In this document: in pieces, positions 1-7,722 of the stretch | Numbering within the stretch: position 1 is the first letter of the stretch | Layout: the number at the start of each line of letters is the position of its first letter | Source: Elioraea tepidiphila DSM 17972 | Lineage (GTDB): Bacteria > Pseudomonadota > Alphaproteobacteria > Acetobacterales > Acetobacteraceae | Direction: 5' to 3' | DNA: 64,000 bases | Assembly (NCBI RefSeq): GCF_000378465.1 | Contig: NZ_KB899936.1 | Location: 1 to 64,000 of the forward strand | Notes under the pieces: generated by a model | The model's database searches: none | What the model was told of the DNA's origin: nothing | What the model saw: the letters and a program-made list of their open reading frames with translations, nothing else | Made by a program: the position numbers and the translations under genes

Positions 1-199
1 GCTCCGGCAGCAAGACCGGGCGTCGCCGCGCACCATGAGGCCGCGGCGCCGTGCTGCCGGTCGCGCGATACAACTGCGACCAACGCACCGCGCTCGCCAC
101 GCTCACCGAGAACAGCTTGGCCGCCTCGCGGCAACTCGCGCCATTCCGCATGGCCGCCACGACGCGATCACGCAGATCACAGGACAGGGCTCGGGTCAT
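1..199 (-). CDS. IS630-family transposase, N-terminal part (runs off the left edge)
   Basis: Reading the minus strand from the ATG at 199 gives 66 codons with no stop before the window edge. The start MTRALSCDLRDRVVAAM and the following GASCREAAKLFSVSVASAVRWSQ form the helix-turn-helix DNA-binding head typical of IS630-type transposases. The DDE catalytic domain would lie outside the window. The gene sits beside a terminal repeat that ends at 292, so it belongs to an insertion element whose right end is in the window. It is absent from simple ORF lists because it has no stop codon here. Family call is sound; whether the element is intact cannot be judged. Confidence 0.8.
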   Translation of the reverse strand, partial: MTRALSCDLRDRVVAAMRNGASCREAAKLFSVSVASAVRWSQLYRATGSTAPRPHGARRRPVLLPE

Positions 200-292
200 C
201 GGCTGCTGGCCTCCAGCCCAGCCAGCAGCTTGAATCAGAAAACCAAACGCGCCGGAACACCCAATCCGATTCCACCAGAAGGAATCAGGCTC
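1..292 (-). mobile_element. Right end of an IS630-like insertion sequence
   Basis: The transposase head (start 199) is followed outward by about 90 non-coding bases ending in a terminal-repeat-like sequence. On the minus strand the element starts GAGCCTGATTCCTTCTGGTG (292 inward). It is flanked by TA (293-294), the dinucleotide target that IS630 elements duplicate. The other end is outside the window. The element abuts the phosphonate permease gene exactly at its stop codon. Confidence 0.65.
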
Positions 293-1110
293 TAAATGAT
301 CGCGTGGCGTACCCGCGCCGAGAGCCACTCGCTGACGATGACGGTGCCCAGGATCAGGATCAGGATCATCGTCACCTGCGGCCAAGCGAGCGTGTTGATG
401 CTCGCCTGAAGCTGCATGCCGATGCCACCGGCGCCAACGAGGCCGAGCACCGTCGCCTCGCGGATGTTGATGTCCCAGCGGAACACGCTGATGCCGGCGA
501 AGGCAGGCATCACCTGCGGCACGATCCCCCAGGCCAGCACCTGCGCGCGCCCGGCACCGGTCGCCGTGACCGCCTCCACCTGCGAGGCGTCGATCTCCTC
601 GATCGCCTCGTAGAGCAGCTTGCCGATGAAGCCGATCGACCGCAGCCCGATCGCCAGGATGCCCGCCAACATGCCGGGGCCGAAGATGATCACCAGGATC
701 AGCGCCCAGATCAGGCTGTTCACCGATCGCGACGCGACGATGATGAACAGCGCCACCGGCCGCGCCAGCACGACCGACGGGGTGGTGTTGTGCGCGGCCA
801 GGAACGCCACCGGCACGCCGATCGCGATCGCCAGCACCGTCCCCAACGTGGCGATGTTGATCGTGTCCCACATCGCCCGCCAGAGCTGGTTCGCATAGGA
901 CCAGCGCGGCGGAAACGCCCGGTCGAGCAGATCGGCCGCCTGCCGCGGCGCATCCCACACGAATGCCCAGATCGTCTGGTCGCTGATGAATTGGAAGCAC
1001 AGAACCGTCAGCGCCACGCCGGCGAGCCAGCCGAACCAGGCGGTGAGATCCGCCGCGGTGGTCCGCCGCATCCAGACCTTCGCGCCGTCGCCGTTCGCGA
1101 TCACCGGCAT
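292..1110 (-). CDS. phnE: Phosphonate ABC transporter permease PhnE (second copy)
   Basis: 272-residue inner-membrane permease of the PhnE family, one of two adjacent permease genes of a phosphonate/phosphite/phosphate-type importer. It has several hydrophobic segments and the EAA-type cytoplasmic loop (EAVTATGAGRAQVLAWGIVPQ) that docks to the ATPase, followed by FRWDINIREATVLGLVGAGGIG, diagnostic of PhnE. Start chosen at the ATG whose first base overlaps the stop of the upstream permease (TGATG), indicating translational coupling. The protein ends RHAII, a normal-looking end, but its stop codon TAG takes its G from the IS630-like element and TA from the insertion target. Confidence 0.92.
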   Translation of the reverse strand: MPVIANGDGAKVWMRRTTAADLTAWFGWLAGVALTVLCFQFISDQTIWAFVWDAPRQAADLLDRAFPPRWSYANQLWRAMWDTINIATLGTVLAIAIGVPVAFLAAHNTTPSVVLARPVALFIIVASRSVNSLIWALILVIIFGPGMLAGILAIGLRSIGFIGKLLYEAIEEIDASQVEAVTATGAGRAQVLAWGIVPQVMPAFAGISVFRWDINIREATVLGLVGAGGIGMQLQASINTLAWPQVTMILILILGTVIVSEWLSARVRHAII

Positions 1111-1913
1111 CACTGCACCGCCCGGCGGATGAACCCGCTCGTGTATTCGCAGACCATGACGATCGCGATGATGATCAGCAGGATCGCCGCCGAGGTGCCG
1201 AACTCGTAGCGGTCGAGCGAGGAGTTCAGCGTGTCGCCGATGCCGCCGGCGCCGACGAGGCCGAGCACCGCGCTCTCGCGGAAATTGATGTCGAAGCGGT
1301 AGGCTGAAAGCCCGATGAAGCGCGGCAGCACCTGCGGCTGGATGCCCCAGGCGAGCAGCTGGAACCACGAGGCGCCGGTCGCCCGCACCGCCTCGGCCTG
1401 CGATTTCTCGATGTCCTCGATGTCCTCGGCGAGCAGCTTGCCCATGAAGCCGATGGTCGAGAACGCGAGCGTGAGCATGCCCGCGAGCGGGCCGAAGCCG
1501 AACATCGCCACAAACAGGATGGCGATGATGATCTCCTGGAAGGTGCGGCTGACCGCGATAAGGCCCCGGCAGAACAGGTAGATCGGCATCGGCGCGAGAT
1601 TGCGCGACGCCCCGAGCGCGACCGGCACCGACAGGATCACGCCGAACACCGTCGAGGTGACCGTCATGGTCAGGCTCTCGAGCAGCCCCTCCTCGATCTC
1701 GAGCCAGTGCGTGACGAAGTCCGGCGGGAAGAACGCTCCCAGGAACCGCCCGCCGCGTTCCAGCCCCTCGGCCGCGCGCGTCCAGTTCACCTCCAGCGTG
1801 CCGAGTGCCAGCACGGCATAGAGCAGTGCGCCGCCATAGACGGCCCAGCGCAGCCACGCCGCCTCGATCAGCGGCGGCGGGCGCCAGGCGCGCGCGGCGG
1901 CAGCGGCGTCCAT
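1110..1913 (-). CDS. phnE: Phosphonate ABC transporter permease PhnE (first copy)
   Basis: 267-residue inner-membrane permease, paralogous to the next gene in the operon. It carries the family segments EAVRATGASWFQLLAWGIQPQ (ATPase-docking loop) and FDINFRESAVLGLVGAGGIG. Two different PhnE proteins presumably form a heterodimeric channel with PhnC on the inside and PhnD delivering substrate from the periplasm. It begins four bases after the phnC stop (1918) and overlaps the following permease by one base. No C-P lyase genes are in the window, so the imported compound could be phosphonate, phosphite or phosphate. Confidence 0.92.
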   Translation of the reverse strand: MDAAAAARAWRPPPLIEAAWLRWAVYGGALLYAVLALGTLEVNWTRAAEGLERGGRFLGAFFPPDFVTHWLEIEEGLLESLTMTVTSTVFGVILSVPVALGASRNLAPMPIYLFCRGLIAVSRTFQEIIIAILFVAMFGFGPLAGMLTLAFSTIGFMGKLLAEDIEDIEKSQAEAVRATGASWFQLLAWGIQPQVLPRFIGLSAYRFDINFRESAVLGLVGAGGIGDTLNSSLDRYEFGTSAAILLIIIAIVMVCEYTSGFIRRAVQ

Positions 1914-1917
1914 CCGA

Positions 1918-2742
1918 TCAGTCCGCCGCGGCGATCCGTGCCGCCTCGACCGCGGGCGGTTCGTCCTCGTCGTCGTCCTCGGCCTTGCGGATGGTCGCCG
2001 ACCAGTCCTCCTCGCCGTAGATCGTCGTGAGAACCTCAGGCGTCAGGTCGGAGGCCGGGCCGTCGAACACGATCCGCCCGGCATGCAGCCCGACGATCCG
2101 CTCGGCGAATTGCTGGGCCAGAGCGACGTCATGGATGTTGATGATCGCGGCGAGCCCCCGCTCCTTCGCCAGCTCGATGATCAGCCGCATGATCTGGCGG
2201 CTGGTCTTCGGGTCTAGGCTCGCGGTCGGCTCGTCCACCAGCAGCAACTCGGGGTCCTGCATCAGCGCGCGCACGATGCCCACACGCTGGCGCTGCCCGC
2301 CCGAGAGCGCGTCCGCGCGCTTGTCGACCATGTGATCGAGGCCCACGCGTGCCAGCAGGCGGAACGCCTCCTCGATGTCGGCGAGCGGAAAGCGGCGGAA
2401 CCAGGAGCGCCAGAACCCGACATAGCCGAGCCGGCCGGAGAGCACGTTCTCCATCACGCTCAGCCGCTCGACCAGGGCGTATTCCTGGAAGATCATGCCC
2501 ATGCGCCGCCGCGCGCGCCGCAGCGCGCGATCGCCGAGCGCGGTGAGAACGGTCTCACCGAGCCGGATCGTCCCGGCGGTCGGCTCCACCAGGCGGTTGA
2601 CGCAGCGGATCAGCGTGGACTTGCCCGCGCCCGAGGGGCCGATCAGCGCCATCACCTGGCCCTTCGGCACGGTGAGCGACACGTCGTCGAGGGCGAGATC
2701 ACCGGTGGCGTAACGCTTGGTCAGGCCCTCGATCACCAGCAT
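1918..2742 (-). CDS. phnC: Phosphonate ABC transporter ATP-binding protein PhnC
   Basis: 274-residue ABC ATPase that powers the PhnDCE importer. Walker [10 protein letters not shown], signature [15 protein letters not shown], Walker [13 protein letters not shown] and H-loop NIHDV are all intact, so it should be active. The ATG at 2742 is preferred over an in-frame ATG at 2781 because GGAG lies seven bases before it and the protein then begins directly with the ATPase fold ([11 protein letters not shown]). A charged acidic tail ([11 protein letters not shown]) follows the ATPase domain, longer than usual for PhnC. It lies between phnD and the two phnE genes in one operon. Confidence 0.93.
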   Translation of the reverse strand: MLVIEGLTKRYATGDLALDDVSLTVPKGQVMALIGPSGAGKSTLIRCVNRLVEPTAGTIRLGETVLTALGDRALRRARRRMGMIFQEYALVERLSVMENVLSGRLGYVGFWRSWFRRFPLADIEEAFRLLARVGLDHMVDKRADALSGGQRQRVGIVRALMQDPELLLVDEPTASLDPKTSRQIMRLIIELAKERGLAAIINIHDVALAQQFAERIVGLHAGRIVFDGPASDLTPEVLTTIYGEEDWSATIRKAEDDDEDEPPAVEAARIAAAD

Positions 2743-2805
2743 CGGGTCACTCCGGACGAGGCGGAGGCGGCCGCCATCCATGGCCGCCCCGCAGGCGATC
2801 GTGGG

Positions 2806-3792
2806 TCAGCGGCAGGTGTAGCTCACGCCGGAGGCGGTATCGACATCGCGGATCACCTTCCAATACTCCTTGTAGGTGATCGGGATGAACTTCGACACCG
2901 GCGGCTGGCTCCGCTGGAACTCGGCGTAGAGGGCCGTCCCTTCCCAGGGGAAGTTGAAGAACGCCTCGCGGATCTTGGCCTGGAGGTCAGGGTGGAGATT
3001 GTGCACCACGCCGTAGGCCGTGGTCGGGAACGGATCGGACTTGTAGATCGAGCGCAGCGCATCGCGCGGCACGACGTTGCGCTCGAACATGCGGAACATC
3101 ACCGAATCGGCGATCGGCGCGGCGTCGTAGTCCTTGTTGGCGACGCCTGTGACGGAGTTGTCGTGCCGGCCGGAGAAGGCGGTGCGGTAGTCGCGTCCTT
3201 CCTGCAGACCGAACTGCTCGCGCAGCAGCCAGGAGGGGTACTTGTAGCCGGAGTTCGAGGTGGGCGAGGAGAATGCGACCAGCCGTCCGCGCAGATCCTC
3301 CATCCGCTGGATCGGGCTGTCGCGGTGCACGATCACCTGCATATGGTAGCCGAACTCGTTGTCCCTCGAGGCCATCATGGCGAAGGGGACGAACCCGGCG
3401 CAGTTCACCGCCAGCGGCACCGCCCCGGTGTTGAAGCCGGCCACGTGCAGGCGCCCCGCGCGCATCGCCTCGATCTGGGCGGCGTTCGACTGCACCGGGA
3501 AGAACTGCACCTGTCGCCCCGTGGCCTTGGCGAGATGGTCGATGAACTCGGCCCAGACGCGGCGATAGACCGCCGGGTCCTCGACCGGCGTGTAGGCGAA
3601 GACCAGCGTGCGCGGATCGGTGAGCTGGCGCGGTTCCGTCGGCACATCGGCGACGAGATCGCCGTCGCGGTCGCAGAACCGGGCATCGAGCGTGCCGCGC
3701 GGACAGTCCTGCGCGGCGGCGGTCAGGGGTGTCAGCGCGAACCCGCCCAGCAGCAGCCCGGCGAGTGCGAGGCGGCGCGTTGTCTCCGTCAT
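2806..3792 (-). CDS. phnD: Phosphonate/phosphite-type periplasmic binding protein PhnD
   Basis: 328-residue substrate-binding protein with a signal peptide (about residues 1-27, cleavage after TAAA). The body matches the PhnD/PtxB family: LVFAYTPVED near the N-terminus, QSNAAQIEAMRAGRLHVAGFNTG, FSSPTSNSGYKYPSWLL and the HDNSVTGVANKDYDAA stretch. A strong ribosome site (GGGAGG) lies seven bases before the ATG. The mature protein starts with an unusual Cys-containing segment with CDRDGDLVAD, which looks like a short Asp-rich calcium-type loop. First gene of the operon and directly downstream of a Pho box, so likely induced under phosphate starvation. Confidence 0.92.
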   Translation of the reverse strand: MTETTRRLALAGLLLGGFALTPLTAAAQDCPRGTLDARFCDRDGDLVADVPTEPRQLTDPRTLVFAYTPVEDPAVYRRVWAEFIDHLAKATGRQVQFFPVQSNAAQIEAMRAGRLHVAGFNTGAVPLAVNCAGFVPFAMMASRDNEFGYHMQVIVHRDSPIQRMEDLRGRLVAFSSPTSNSGYKYPSWLLREQFGLQEGRDYRTAFSGRHDNSVTGVANKDYDAAPIADSVMFRMFERNVVPRDALRSIYKSDPFPTTAYGVVHNLHPDLQAKIREAFFNFPWEGTALYAEFQRSQPPVSKFIPITYKEYWKVIRDVDTASGVSYTCR

Positions 3793-3851
3793 GGTCGTTC
3801 CTCCCGTCGTCGCCGAGCGGCTCCCGGCGGCAGCATCGGGGAGAATGACAT

Positions 3852-3869
3852 ATGACAGATTTATGACAA
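3852..3869 (-). promoter_or_regulatory. Pho box (PhoB binding site) upstream of phnD
   Basis: The minus strand reads TTGTCATAAATCTGTCAT, which matches the PhoB consensus (two CTGTCAT-type half-sites 11 bases apart around an A/T-rich centre) at all but the first base. A third half-site ATGTCAT follows immediately (3845-3851). It lies about 60 bases upstream of the phnD start, in the gap after znuA. This supports PhoB control of phnDCEE. Confidence 0.88.
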
Positions 3870-3887
3870 TCGGCTCGCCGCCGCGCT

Positions 3888-4805
3888 TCAGCCCGCGAGC
3901 GCCTCGACGATCCGGTTCGTGTTGTGGCGGATCATCGCCTCGTAGGTCGGCGCCGGACCGTCCGCCGCGGAGAGCGCATCAGAGTAGAGCGTGCCGCCGA
4001 TGCGCGCACCCGACTCGGCGGCGACCTGCTCCAGGATGCGCGGGTTCGCCATGCCCTCGATGAAGATCGCGGTGATGCGCTCGCGCCGGAGCTGCTGCAC
4101 CAGCCGGGCGATGTGCTGCGCCGACGGCTCGCCGCGGGTCGTGACACCCTGCGCGGCCAGAAAGTCGATCCCGTAGCGCTCGCCGTAATAGGCGAAGGCA
4201 TCGTGGCTGGTGACGATCCGCCGCCGCTCGCGGGGAATGTCCGCGTACTGCGCCTCGACCCAGCCGTGCAGCGCCTCGAGCCGTTCGTTGTAGCGCGCCG
4301 CATTCGCTTCATAGGCCACCCGGCCGGCGGGGTCGGCGGCAGAGAGGCCGGCGGCGATGCGCCGGACCATCACCTGCGCCCGCTTCGGGTCCTGCCAGAG
4401 ATGCGGATCGGTGTGGCCGTGGCTGTGTCCGTGCCCATGGCCATGGGAATGCCCATGCTCGGCGCGCAGCGTGCGGATGCCCTGGCTCGCCACCACCTGC
4501 GTGCCCTGGAAGTTCGCCGCTCGGATCAACCGAGTCATCCAGCCCTCGAAGCCGAGCCCGTTCAGCACCACCACGCGTGCGGCGGCGATCCGGCGCGCAT
4601 CGCCCGGCGCGGGCTGGAACAGGTGCGCGTCCTGGCCCGGACCGACCAGCGTGTCGATGCGCACACGCTCGCCACCCACTTCGCGCACGAAGTCGGCCAG
4701 GATCGAGAACGACGCGACCACCGGGATCGGCTCGGCCGCGCCGGCGTGCGTTGCCGCGACGGAGAGCGCCGCGGTGCCCAGCAGGGCATGACGTCGTGTC
4801 AGCAT
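3888..4805 (-). CDS. znuA: Zinc ABC transporter substrate-binding protein ZnuA
   Basis: 305-residue periplasmic metal-binding protein of cluster A-I. The N-terminus MLTRRHALLGTAALSVAA with a twin arginine suggests Tat or Sec export. A His-rich loop (HGHSHGHGHGHSHGHTDPH, about residues 132-150) is the hallmark of zinc-type rather than manganese-type binding proteins, and the family segment DPHLWQDP follows. Later conserved pieces are VTSHDAFAYYGERYG and IFIEGMANPRILE, which carry metal ligands. It is last in the znuC-znuB-znuA operon, 14 bases after znuB. Zinc specificity is inferred from the His loop and the Zur-like box upstream. Confidence 0.92.
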   Translation of the reverse strand: MLTRRHALLGTAALSVAATHAGAAEPIPVVASFSILADFVREVGGERVRIDTLVGPGQDAHLFQPAPGDARRIAAARVVVLNGLGFEGWMTRLIRAANFQGTQVVASQGIRTLRAEHGHSHGHGHGHSHGHTDPHLWQDPKRAQVMVRRIAAGLSAADPAGRVAYEANAARYNERLEALHGWVEAQYADIPRERRRIVTSHDAFAYYGERYGIDFLAAQGVTTRGEPSAQHIARLVQQLRRERITAIFIEGMANPRILEQVAAESGARIGGTLYSDALSAADGPAPTYEAMIRHNTNRIVEALAG

Positions 4806-4819
4806 GGCATCCTCCGTGT

Positions 4820-5674
4820 TCAGCCTGCGTAGTGCGGTCGGCGCAGAACCTGCGCGAGCAGGGAGCCCTGAGGTCCGGCCGCGAGCGAAACAAGCCAGAG
4901 CGCGCCGGCGGTCAGCACGATCGCGGGGCCGGTCGGCACGTCGGCGTGGAACGAGAGCGTGAGCCCGGTCGCCGAGGCGACCATCGCCAGCAGCGCGGCC
5001 GCGACCACCTGCCCGCCGAGCGAGGCCGACCAGAACCGCGCGGCGGTGGCCGGCAGCATCATGAGCCCCACTGCCATCAGCGTGCCGAGGGCGTGGAAGG
5101 CTGCGACAAGGTTCAGCACCACGAGGGCGAGAAACCCGAGATGCCAGACCGCGCCCCGGCCGCGCGCCGCGCGCAGGAAGCCTGGATCGAAGGTCTCGAT
5201 CACCAGCGGCCGCCACATGACGGCCAGCGCGATCAGGGTCACGCTCGCCGTGCCGGCCATGAACAGCAGCGCGGGATCGTCCACCGCCAGCACCGCGCCG
5301 AACAGCAGCGCCATGAGGTCGATCCGCCCGCCGCTCGCCGAGACGATCGCCACGCCAAGGGCCAGCGCGACCAGGTAGAACCCGGCGAGCGAGGCGTCCT
5401 CGCGCAAGGCCGTGCCGCGCGCGGCAAGCCCCGCGCCCAGCACCACCGCCAGACCGGCCAGCACGCCGCCCACGCTCATCGCAAGCAGCGAGAGCCCGAA
5501 CACGGCGACGGCGAACGCCACACCGGGCAGGATCGCGTGGCCGAGCGCATCGCCGATCAGCGACAGCCGCCGCAGCACCAGGAACACGCCGAGCGGCGGA
5601 GCGGACAGCGAGAGCGCAAGACAGCCGACCAGGGCACGGCGCATGAACGCGAATTCGAAGAACGGCTCGAACAT
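4820..5674 (-). CDS. znuB: Zinc ABC transporter permease ZnuB
   Basis: 284-residue inner-membrane permease of the ABC-3 family with seven to nine hydrophobic segments spread over its length. Characteristic pieces are RRLSLIGDALGHAILPGVA near residues 35-55 and FHALGTLMAVGLMMLPATAARFW near residues 195-215. It starts MFEPFFEFAFMRRAL, the standard ZnuB opening (the protein begins with a short amphipathic stretch before the first membrane span). It begins five bases after znuC and precedes znuA. Together with ZnuC it forms the translocation unit for zinc. Confidence 0.92.
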   Translation of the reverse strand: MFEPFFEFAFMRRALVGCLALSLSAPPLGVFLVLRRLSLIGDALGHAILPGVAFAVAVFGLSLLAMSVGGVLAGLAVVLGAGLAARGTALREDASLAGFYLVALALGVAIVSASGGRIDLMALLFGAVLAVDDPALLFMAGTASVTLIALAVMWRPLVIETFDPGFLRAARGRGAVWHLGFLALVVLNLVAAFHALGTLMAVGLMMLPATAARFWSASLGGQVVAAALLAMVASATGLTLSFHADVPTGPAIVLTAGALWLVSLAAGPQGSLLAQVLRRPHYAG

Positions 5675-5679
5675 GGCCG

Positions 5680-6435
5680 TCAGGCCGCGCGGCGCGTCTC
5701 GTCGTGCGCGCAGACCTCGGCCGTCTCATCCCAGGCCTCGGCCATCATGCGGGCACGGAACAGATTGGCGGAGGAGAGCGCCGTGGGTGTCGGTCCCCAG
5801 GCGATCGCTTCGCGCGCGAGCAGCAGGGCGTCGGGGAAGTGGGCGCGCACCATCTCCAGATCGTGCAGCACGGCGATCACAGTGCGCCCTTCGCCATGCC
5901 AGCGTGCCACGACCCGCATCAGATCGGCGGTGGTGCGCGCATCGATCGCGGTGAAGGGCTCGTCGAGCAGCACCACCGGCGCGTCCTGCAGCAGCATCCG
6001 CGCGAACAGCACGCGCTGGAACTGCCCGGCCGAGAGCGTGGCGATCGGCCGGCGCGCGAAGCCGTCAAGCCCGACCGCGGCAAGGGCCTCGGCCGTGCGA
6101 CCGGAGGCCTCTGGCGTCATGCGGCGGAACGGCCCGACGCGGCCCCAATGCCCCATCGCCACGACCTCGGCGCAGGCAAGCGGGAAGCCGCGATCAAGAG
6201 CGGCCTGTTGCGGCAGATAGGCGATGGCGCGCGGATCGATGCCGCCGCGGTCGATCCGCCCCTGATCGGTCGGCACCTCGCCCATCAGCGCGCGCAGCAG
6301 CGTGGTCTTGCCCGCACCGTTCGGGCCAACGATCGCGGTCATGCTGCCGGGCGCGAACTCACCGGTGACGTGGTGGACGGCCGGATGCCGCCGATAGGCG
6401 ACGGTCACGTCGGCGAGGCGGATCGGCGCGCTCAT
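5680..6435 (-). CDS. znuC: Zinc ABC transporter ATP-binding protein ZnuC
   Basis: 251-residue ABC ATPase for the zinc importer. Walker A GPNGAGKTT, signature LSAGQFQRVLFARML (the LSAGQ form is common in metal-type ATPases), Walker B VVLLDEPF and switch histidine VLHDLE are present. The ATG at 6435 was chosen because it opens the canonical N-terminus MSAPIRLADVTVAYRRHPA; upstream in-frame codons give an unlikely sequence. It overlaps by four bases (ATGA) a 34-codon ORF that begins right at the Zur-like box. Confidence 0.92.
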   Translation of the reverse strand: MSAPIRLADVTVAYRRHPAVHHVTGEFAPGSMTAIVGPNGAGKTTLLRALMGEVPTDQGRIDRGGIDPRAIAYLPQQAALDRGFPLACAEVVAMGHWGRVGPFRRMTPEASGRTAEALAAVGLDGFARRPIATLSAGQFQRVLFARMLLQDAPVVLLDEPFTAIDARTTADLMRVVARWHGEGRTVIAVLHDLEMVRAHFPDALLLAREAIAWGPTPTALSSANLFRARMMAEAWDETAEVCAHDETRRAA

Positions 6436-6536
6436 GCCATCGCCCAGAGCACGAGCCCCCACAGCGCGGCCAACAGCGGCGCGGTGAGCGCAAGCCGACG
6501 GCCGGCACCGGTGGTAAGCGAGAACGGTGGGTACAT
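6432..6536 (-). CDS. Possible 34-residue membrane leader protein ahead of znuC
   Basis: A 34-codon ORF, MYPPFSLTTGAGRRLALTAP then LLAALWGLVLWAMA, with one hydrophobic C-terminal span. Its stop overlaps the znuC start as ATGA, an arrangement typical of translational coupling. No Shine-Dalgarno sequence precedes the ATG, but a perfect TATAAT lies five bases upstream of it (6541-6546), so a transcript starting at or near the ATG would be leaderless. It could be a small accessory membrane protein, a leader peptide, or chance. I do not recognise the family. Confidence 0.35.
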   Translation of the reverse strand: MYPPFSLTTGAGRRLALTAPLLAALWGLVLWAMA

Positions 6537-6551
6537 AGTTATTATATAACA
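6537..6551 (-). promoter_or_regulatory. Zur-like operator overlapping the znu promoter -10
   Basis: The minus strand TGTTATATAATAACT is an imperfect palindrome close to the alphaproteobacterial Zur box (TGTTATA-N-TATAACA; 12 of 15 positions). Its core GTTAT-TAT-ATAAC is a perfect inverted repeat (6538-6550). The box contains a perfect -10 TATAAT (6541-6546) for transcription into znuC, so zinc-loaded Zur would block the promoter directly. The divergent emrE-like gene starts 80 bases away. Confidence 0.75.
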
Positions 6552-6630
6552 TGACAATTCACGGGACGCCAGCCCGGGACTCGCGGGCGTCATGCGATCC
6601 TGGCCCGCCGCACGCTCATCCGGAGCCGCC

Positions 6631-6966
6631 ATGCCCCAACTCGCCCTTGCCGTCGCGATCGTCTGCGAGGTGATCGCTACCGCGGCGCTGAAATCCTCAG
6701 ACGGCTTCACCCGGCTCTGGCCGAGCCTGCTGGTGGTCGCCGGGTATGCGGTGGCGTTCTACGCGCTCTCGATCGCGTTGCGCACCATCCCGGTCGGGGT
6801 CGCCTATGCGATCTGGTCGGGGGTCGGCATCGTCGGCATCGCCCTGATCGGCTGGCTCGTATTTCGCCAGGCGCTGGATGCGCCGGCGCTGATCGGCATC
6901 GGGCTCATCCTCGGCGGCGTCGTTGTACTGAACCTGTTCTCGGCGAGCGTGAAGGGTGCGGGATGA
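6631..6966 (+). CDS. emrE: Small multidrug resistance (SMR) exporter, EmrE-like
   Basis: 111-residue protein with four transmembrane helices, a typical SMR length. It keeps the essential membrane glutamate in [10 protein letters not shown] (about residue 13) and matches EmrE closely in [10 protein letters not shown] and [16 protein letters not shown] proteins work as antiparallel dimers that exchange protons for cationic drugs or guanidinium-type compounds; the EmrE-like loop favours broad cation export rather than the guanidinium (Gdx) subtype. The ATG at 6631 is preferred to an in-frame ATG at 6592 because GGAG lies five bases before it. Divergent from the zinc operon; no sign that they share a function. 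Confidence 0.88.
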   Translation: MPQLALAVAIVCEVIATAALKSSDGFTRLWPSLLVVAGYAVAFYALSIALRTIPVGVAYAIWSGVGIVGIALIGWLVFRQALDAPALIGIGLILGGVVVLNLFSASVKGAG

Positions 6967-6976
6967 TCACCTCGAG

Positions 6977-7010
6977 GGCGCCCTGTTCGCGCTTGCGACT
7001 CCAGGGCGCC
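6977..7010 (+). terminator. Hairpin after the EmrE-like gene
   Basis: A perfect nine-base inverted repeat, GGCGCCCTG and CAGGGCGCC, with a 16-base loop begins 10 bases after the stop codon. There is no T-run after it, so it is terminator-like but may need Rho, or only protect the message end. Confidence 0.45.
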
Positions 7011-7117
7011 TGGGGTAGCCGACCGCAGGCGATTGCGCATGGCGACTGCCGCGGGCCGGGGGCGCGGCCGGTTCATCCGGGGCGTTGGTCGGGCGGCTGT
7101 CGGAGGGGTATCGGTCG

Positions 7118-7555
7118 ATGAGCAAGGTCGGGGCATTGGACGCGCCGGTCGACAGCGAGGGGCCGAAGCCGCCGAGCGAGCGCTCCTTCGCCATCGTGTT
7201 CTGCGTGGTCTTCCTGCTCGTCGCCCTCTGGCTCGCTTGGCGCGGCTGGTGGACCGCAGCGCTGCTGCCGAGCGGCGCGGCGGTGCTCCTCGGCGGGGTC
7301 GCGAGCGTCAGGCCCGAGGCGCTGCGGCCACTGAACCTGCTGTGGTTCAGGTTCGGGCTGCTGCTGCACCATGTGATCAGCCCCGTGATCATGTTCCTCG
7401 TCTTCTGGGTGACGGTCGTGCCGACCGCGCTGATCCGCCGGGGCTTCGGCAAGGCGGAGGTCTTCCCGAAGGCGCCCGACCCGGCGAGGGACAGCTACTG
7501 GGCGCGGCGGGCTGCCGGAGAGCCGCCGAGCCGCACCATGACCCGTCAGTTCTGA
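7118..7555 (+). CDS. SxtJ-family membrane protein
   Basis: 145-residue protein with two or three hydrophobic segments (about residues 23-42, 45-65 and 80-105), then a basic and proline-containing tail ending EPPSRTMTRQF. Length, membrane layout and position directly before a DUF5989 gene and a carbamoyltransferase match the SxtJ family. The function of SxtJ proteins is not known; they are thought to help the neighbouring carbamoyltransferase act near the membrane. The ATG at 7118 follows a GGAGG about 13 bases upstream; an in-frame ATG at 7085 is possible. The gap before it (6967-7117) holds only the hairpin at 6977. Confidence 0.75.
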   Translation: MSKVGALDAPVDSEGPKPPSERSFAIVFCVVFLLVALWLAWRGWWTAALLPSGAAVLLGGVASVRPEALRPLNLLWFRFGLLLHHVISPVIMFLVFWVTVVPTALIRRGFGKAEVFPKAPDPARDSYWARRAAGEPPSRTMTRQF

Positions 7556-7564
7556 GAAGCGCGC

Positions 7565-7714
7565 ATGACCTTCCTTGCCGAGCTCTGGTCGTTCCTGCGG
7601 GCCAGGCGAAAGATCTGGATGATGCCGATGCTGGTCGTGATGATCCTGCTCGGCGGCCTGCTGATCCTGGCGAAGGGATCGGCCGTCGCGCCCTTCGTCT
7701 ATACGCTCTTCTAG
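7565..7714 (+). CDS. DUF5989 mini membrane protein
   Basis: A 49-codon gene starting MTFLAELWSFLRARRKIWMM and continuing into one hydrophobic helix (VVMILLGGLLILAKGSA) and the end VAPFVYTLF. This head-plus-single-span pattern is that of DUF5989 (SxtK-like) proteins, which are almost always found between SxtJ and a carbamoyltransferase. It lies nine bases after the SxtJ-like gene and eight before the next gene, so all three are one operon. Short genes like this are easily missed. Function unknown. Confidence 0.8.
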   Translation: MTFLAELWSFLRARRKIWMMPMLVVMILLGGLLILAKGSAVAPFVYTLF

Positions 7715-7722
7715 CGCGAGCG

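Noticed and set aside
3888-5729. A 613-codon open frame that seems to fuse an unknown region to ZnuA
   Set aside because: The upstream half is an out-of-frame shadow of znuB (Arg/Ala-rich, no family pattern). The ZnuA start at 4805 with its signal peptide is the real beginning.
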